Shown here: in pieces, positions 62,411-64,000 of the stretch | How positions within the stretch are numbered: the first letter of the stretch is position 1 | Layout: every line of letters begins with the position of its first letter | DNA from: Actinernus sp. WN-2022 | Taxonomy: Eukaryota; Cnidaria; Anthozoa; Actiniaria; Actinernidae | Reading direction: 5' to 3' | DNA length: 64,000 nucleotides | Assembly (NCBI GenBank): GCA_030867875.1 | Contig: JAOWCC010001634.1 | Span: 50,998,021 to 51,062,020, forward strand | Position numbers and translations under genes: made by a program | Notes under the pieces: generated by a model | What the model was told of the DNA's origin: nothing | The model's input: the letters and a program-made list of their open reading frames with translations, nothing else | Database searches by the model: none

Positions 62411-63732
62411 TATATGTTGTGGTTCAATTATATCTTTGGTTCAAAAATTTTGAACCAGTACAAATTTTTTGAACCAGTACCATTTTTTTGAACCAGTACC
62501 ATTTTTTTGAACCAGTACCATTTTTTTTTAATCAGTTCAAATGCTTTTTTTTTAGCTCAGCCGCAGCTGTGATTATTCTGTAAAAGTCGGCTCGGTTGAC
62601 ACAGTTTGTTCAGTTTCGGCAAACGATTTCACACGGGCGTAGAAGGAGGTTGAGTTTGCGAGTTTTTCTTGAGAACCCTAGCTCTAGTGGGTAAGATCTT
62701 GTTTACTGACCGGTTAGGGTTTTTTTATGGTTCAGGGTAGGGTTTTAGGGGGGTTTCTCAGTGTAAGCATGTCCTGAAATTGTTAAAGCAAAAGTGCACT
62801 TGAAAACACTTGAAAACTTCGCTAAATTCTCCATTAAGTTCAGGTGTATTTAGATTTGTTCTATTAATGATTTGGGATTTAAAATGGTTAGGTTTTTTTT
62901 CAAATTTGGGGGTTAGGTTTTAGAAGGTTTGTATGAAAATTCGACAAAATGAATTATTAATATGCTTACACTGAGAAAGCGCCGTTTTCAGTTAGTTTAA
63001 AATTCCCAGCATAATTTTCCCACAAGTAGCCCAAGCTGAAATTCGCTGTAACATGGCACAGACATAGTTAAGGAACACAAGAAGACACTGTATAGGTTTT
63101 TGTCGATTTTTATTCAAGATTTACGTTGTACATGGAAAACTAAAAAATTCCATACAAATGCTGTTAAATATTATACAGACCGTGTTGTCATCCATGTAAT
63201 TTTATTTCCAAGTCCGATTTTGTTAGCAGTGCGCATGTGTGAATAAAATTAAGAGACTGGAAACAAATTAGCATAAGTAGAGGGACTGTGTTCGACGATT
63301 AGTCACCTATAGAATAAACGGTGGTGTAAAAATCAACAAGCGCTTCTGTGGCGCAGTGCGTTAATCGACTGGACTATCATCTACCAGGCGTTCCTCGTAA
63401 TACTGTCTCAAGTTTAAAGCCCGACCGGGCGAGGTTAGTAAGTGGATGGGTGACCGTCTAGGTAAGTGGTATAGTAACGTGTCTCAGGGGGGACACGGGA
63501 AAAGGGGGATGGGACTGGGGAAGGGAGGGTAGAAATTAGAGGGAAGAGAGGGTTGACAAAAAATATTTTGTAGGGGAGGGGTGGGTTGATTTTCTTTTTC
63601 TTTTTAGAATCTTGAAAAAATTAACCAGTTCAAAAAAATGGTACTGGTTCAAAAAAATGGTACTGGTTCAAAAAAATTGTACTGGTTCAAATATATTTGT
63701 ACCAGAGGTAATATTTGAACCACAACATGTAC
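62411..63732. mobile_element. 1.3-kb TIR element in AATF intron 1
   Basis: Inverted ends built from repeated TGGTACTGGTTCAAAAAA (four copies at the right, complements at the left) and outermost ATGTTGTGGTTCAA on both sides. No transposase frame. It carries a 5S-like SINE internally. Confidence 0.75.
63335..63490 (+). mobile_element. 5S-rRNA-related SINE-like sequence
   Basis: GGTTAGTAAGTGGATGGGTG ACC closely matches the 5S rRNA internal promoter (GGTTAGTACTTGGATGGGAGACC), preceded by AAGCCCGACCGGGC. Upstream TGGCGCAGTGCGTTAATC is tRNA A-box-like. It is not a functional 5S gene. Confidence 0.6.
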
Positions 63733-63886
63733 ACCTCTTTCAAAAAAGGTTGATCAGAACAAAGAACTAACTACAAGCATTGAACAATAGATCTCTATTG
63801 TCTTTGAACCATTGAACCATAGAGCCTTATTGTTCAATGTTTGTAGTTAGTTCTTCGATCTGATCAACCTTTTTTGAAATAGGTGT
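63731..63886. repeat. Foldback palindrome (156 bp)
   Basis: TTCAAAAAAGGTTGATCAGA onward pairs with the complement ending TTTTTTGAAA; arms of about 55 bp. It abuts the right end of the TIR element. Confidence 0.8.
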
Positions 63887-63925
63887 ATGTAAGATCATTA
63901 ATTTTGTACAATGCATATTTTACAG

Positions 63926-64000
63926 ATTATAATAATGACAGTTTGGAAGATTCATTACACAATGGAAGACATGGTACCTTACAGGAAGAATCTGATGACA
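63926..64000 (+). CDS. AATF: AATF exon 2, partial at window edge
   Basis: Acceptor TATTTTACAG before 63926. In the phase set by exon 1 it reads DYNNDSLEDSLHNGRHGTLQ then EESDD, continuing the acidic region. Runs off the right edge. Confidence 0.7.
   Translation, partial: MIIMTVWKIHYTMEDMVPYRKNLMT

Noticed and set aside
63340..63450. Functional tRNA or 5S rRNA gene
   Set aside because: Only promoter-like parts match; no cloverleaf or full 5S.

Overview
This window is animal nuclear DNA: short exons with GT-AG introns, tRNA-derived and 5S-like SINEs, non-LTR retrotransposons, many short inverted-repeat transposons and long minisatellites. The gene set (a PAN-EGF-F5/8C protein, eIF4E3, AATF) and the repeat families suggest a cnidarian, most likely an anthozoan such as a stony coral or anemone. 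That placement is inference; no species marker is present.

Layout. 1-13.69 kb is repeat-rich and holds three phase-compatible exons of a secreted or membrane PAN-EGF-discoidin protein on the minus strand (3131-5961), and what looks like a signal-peptide first exon on the plus strand (8744-8786). 13694-30849 is a nearly intact 17.16-kb Polinton/Maverick. It has two 199-bp terminal inverted repeats that appear identical by eye, a 6-7 bp target duplication, protein-primed DNA polymerase B, retroviral-type integrase, A32-like packaging ATPase, major and minor capsid proteins and several Polinton-type accessory proteins. Less usual cargo includes a TFIIB-like factor, a Cys-rich zinc protein, an F-box/ankyrin protein and a 41-residue membrane microprotein. 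I found no adenovirus-type protease. 30.9-44.5 kb is a transposon and tandem-repeat desert with no host exon that I can recognise. It includes a decayed LINE and a 42-bp minisatellite of about 44 copies.

44594-61236 (minus) is a complete eight-exon eIF4E3 gene (class III cap-binding protein, 241 codons plus stop), assembled here from splice sites and reading phase. Its introns hold a 42-bp minisatellite, a LINE, a 6.6-kb inverted repeat and a nested stack of insertions. The oddest part is a 60-bp minisatellite made from the eIF4E3 exon 5/intron 5 junction. A SINE split the array and a 3.9-kb TTAA-flanked element then split the SINE. Divergent from eIF4E3, 305 bp away, AATF/Che-1 starts at 61541 (plus) and runs off the right edge.

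How the pieces work together. In the Polinton, replication (PolB), integration, packaging (ATPase) and capsid genes form a virus-like set. A short TA(G/C)TATAT-type motif lies just upstream of almost every start codon, and the element also carries a TFIIB-like gene, so it may steer its own transcription. The identical TIRs and open genes argue for recent activity. The two host genes at the right are housekeeping translation and nucleolar functions that share a divergent promoter region.
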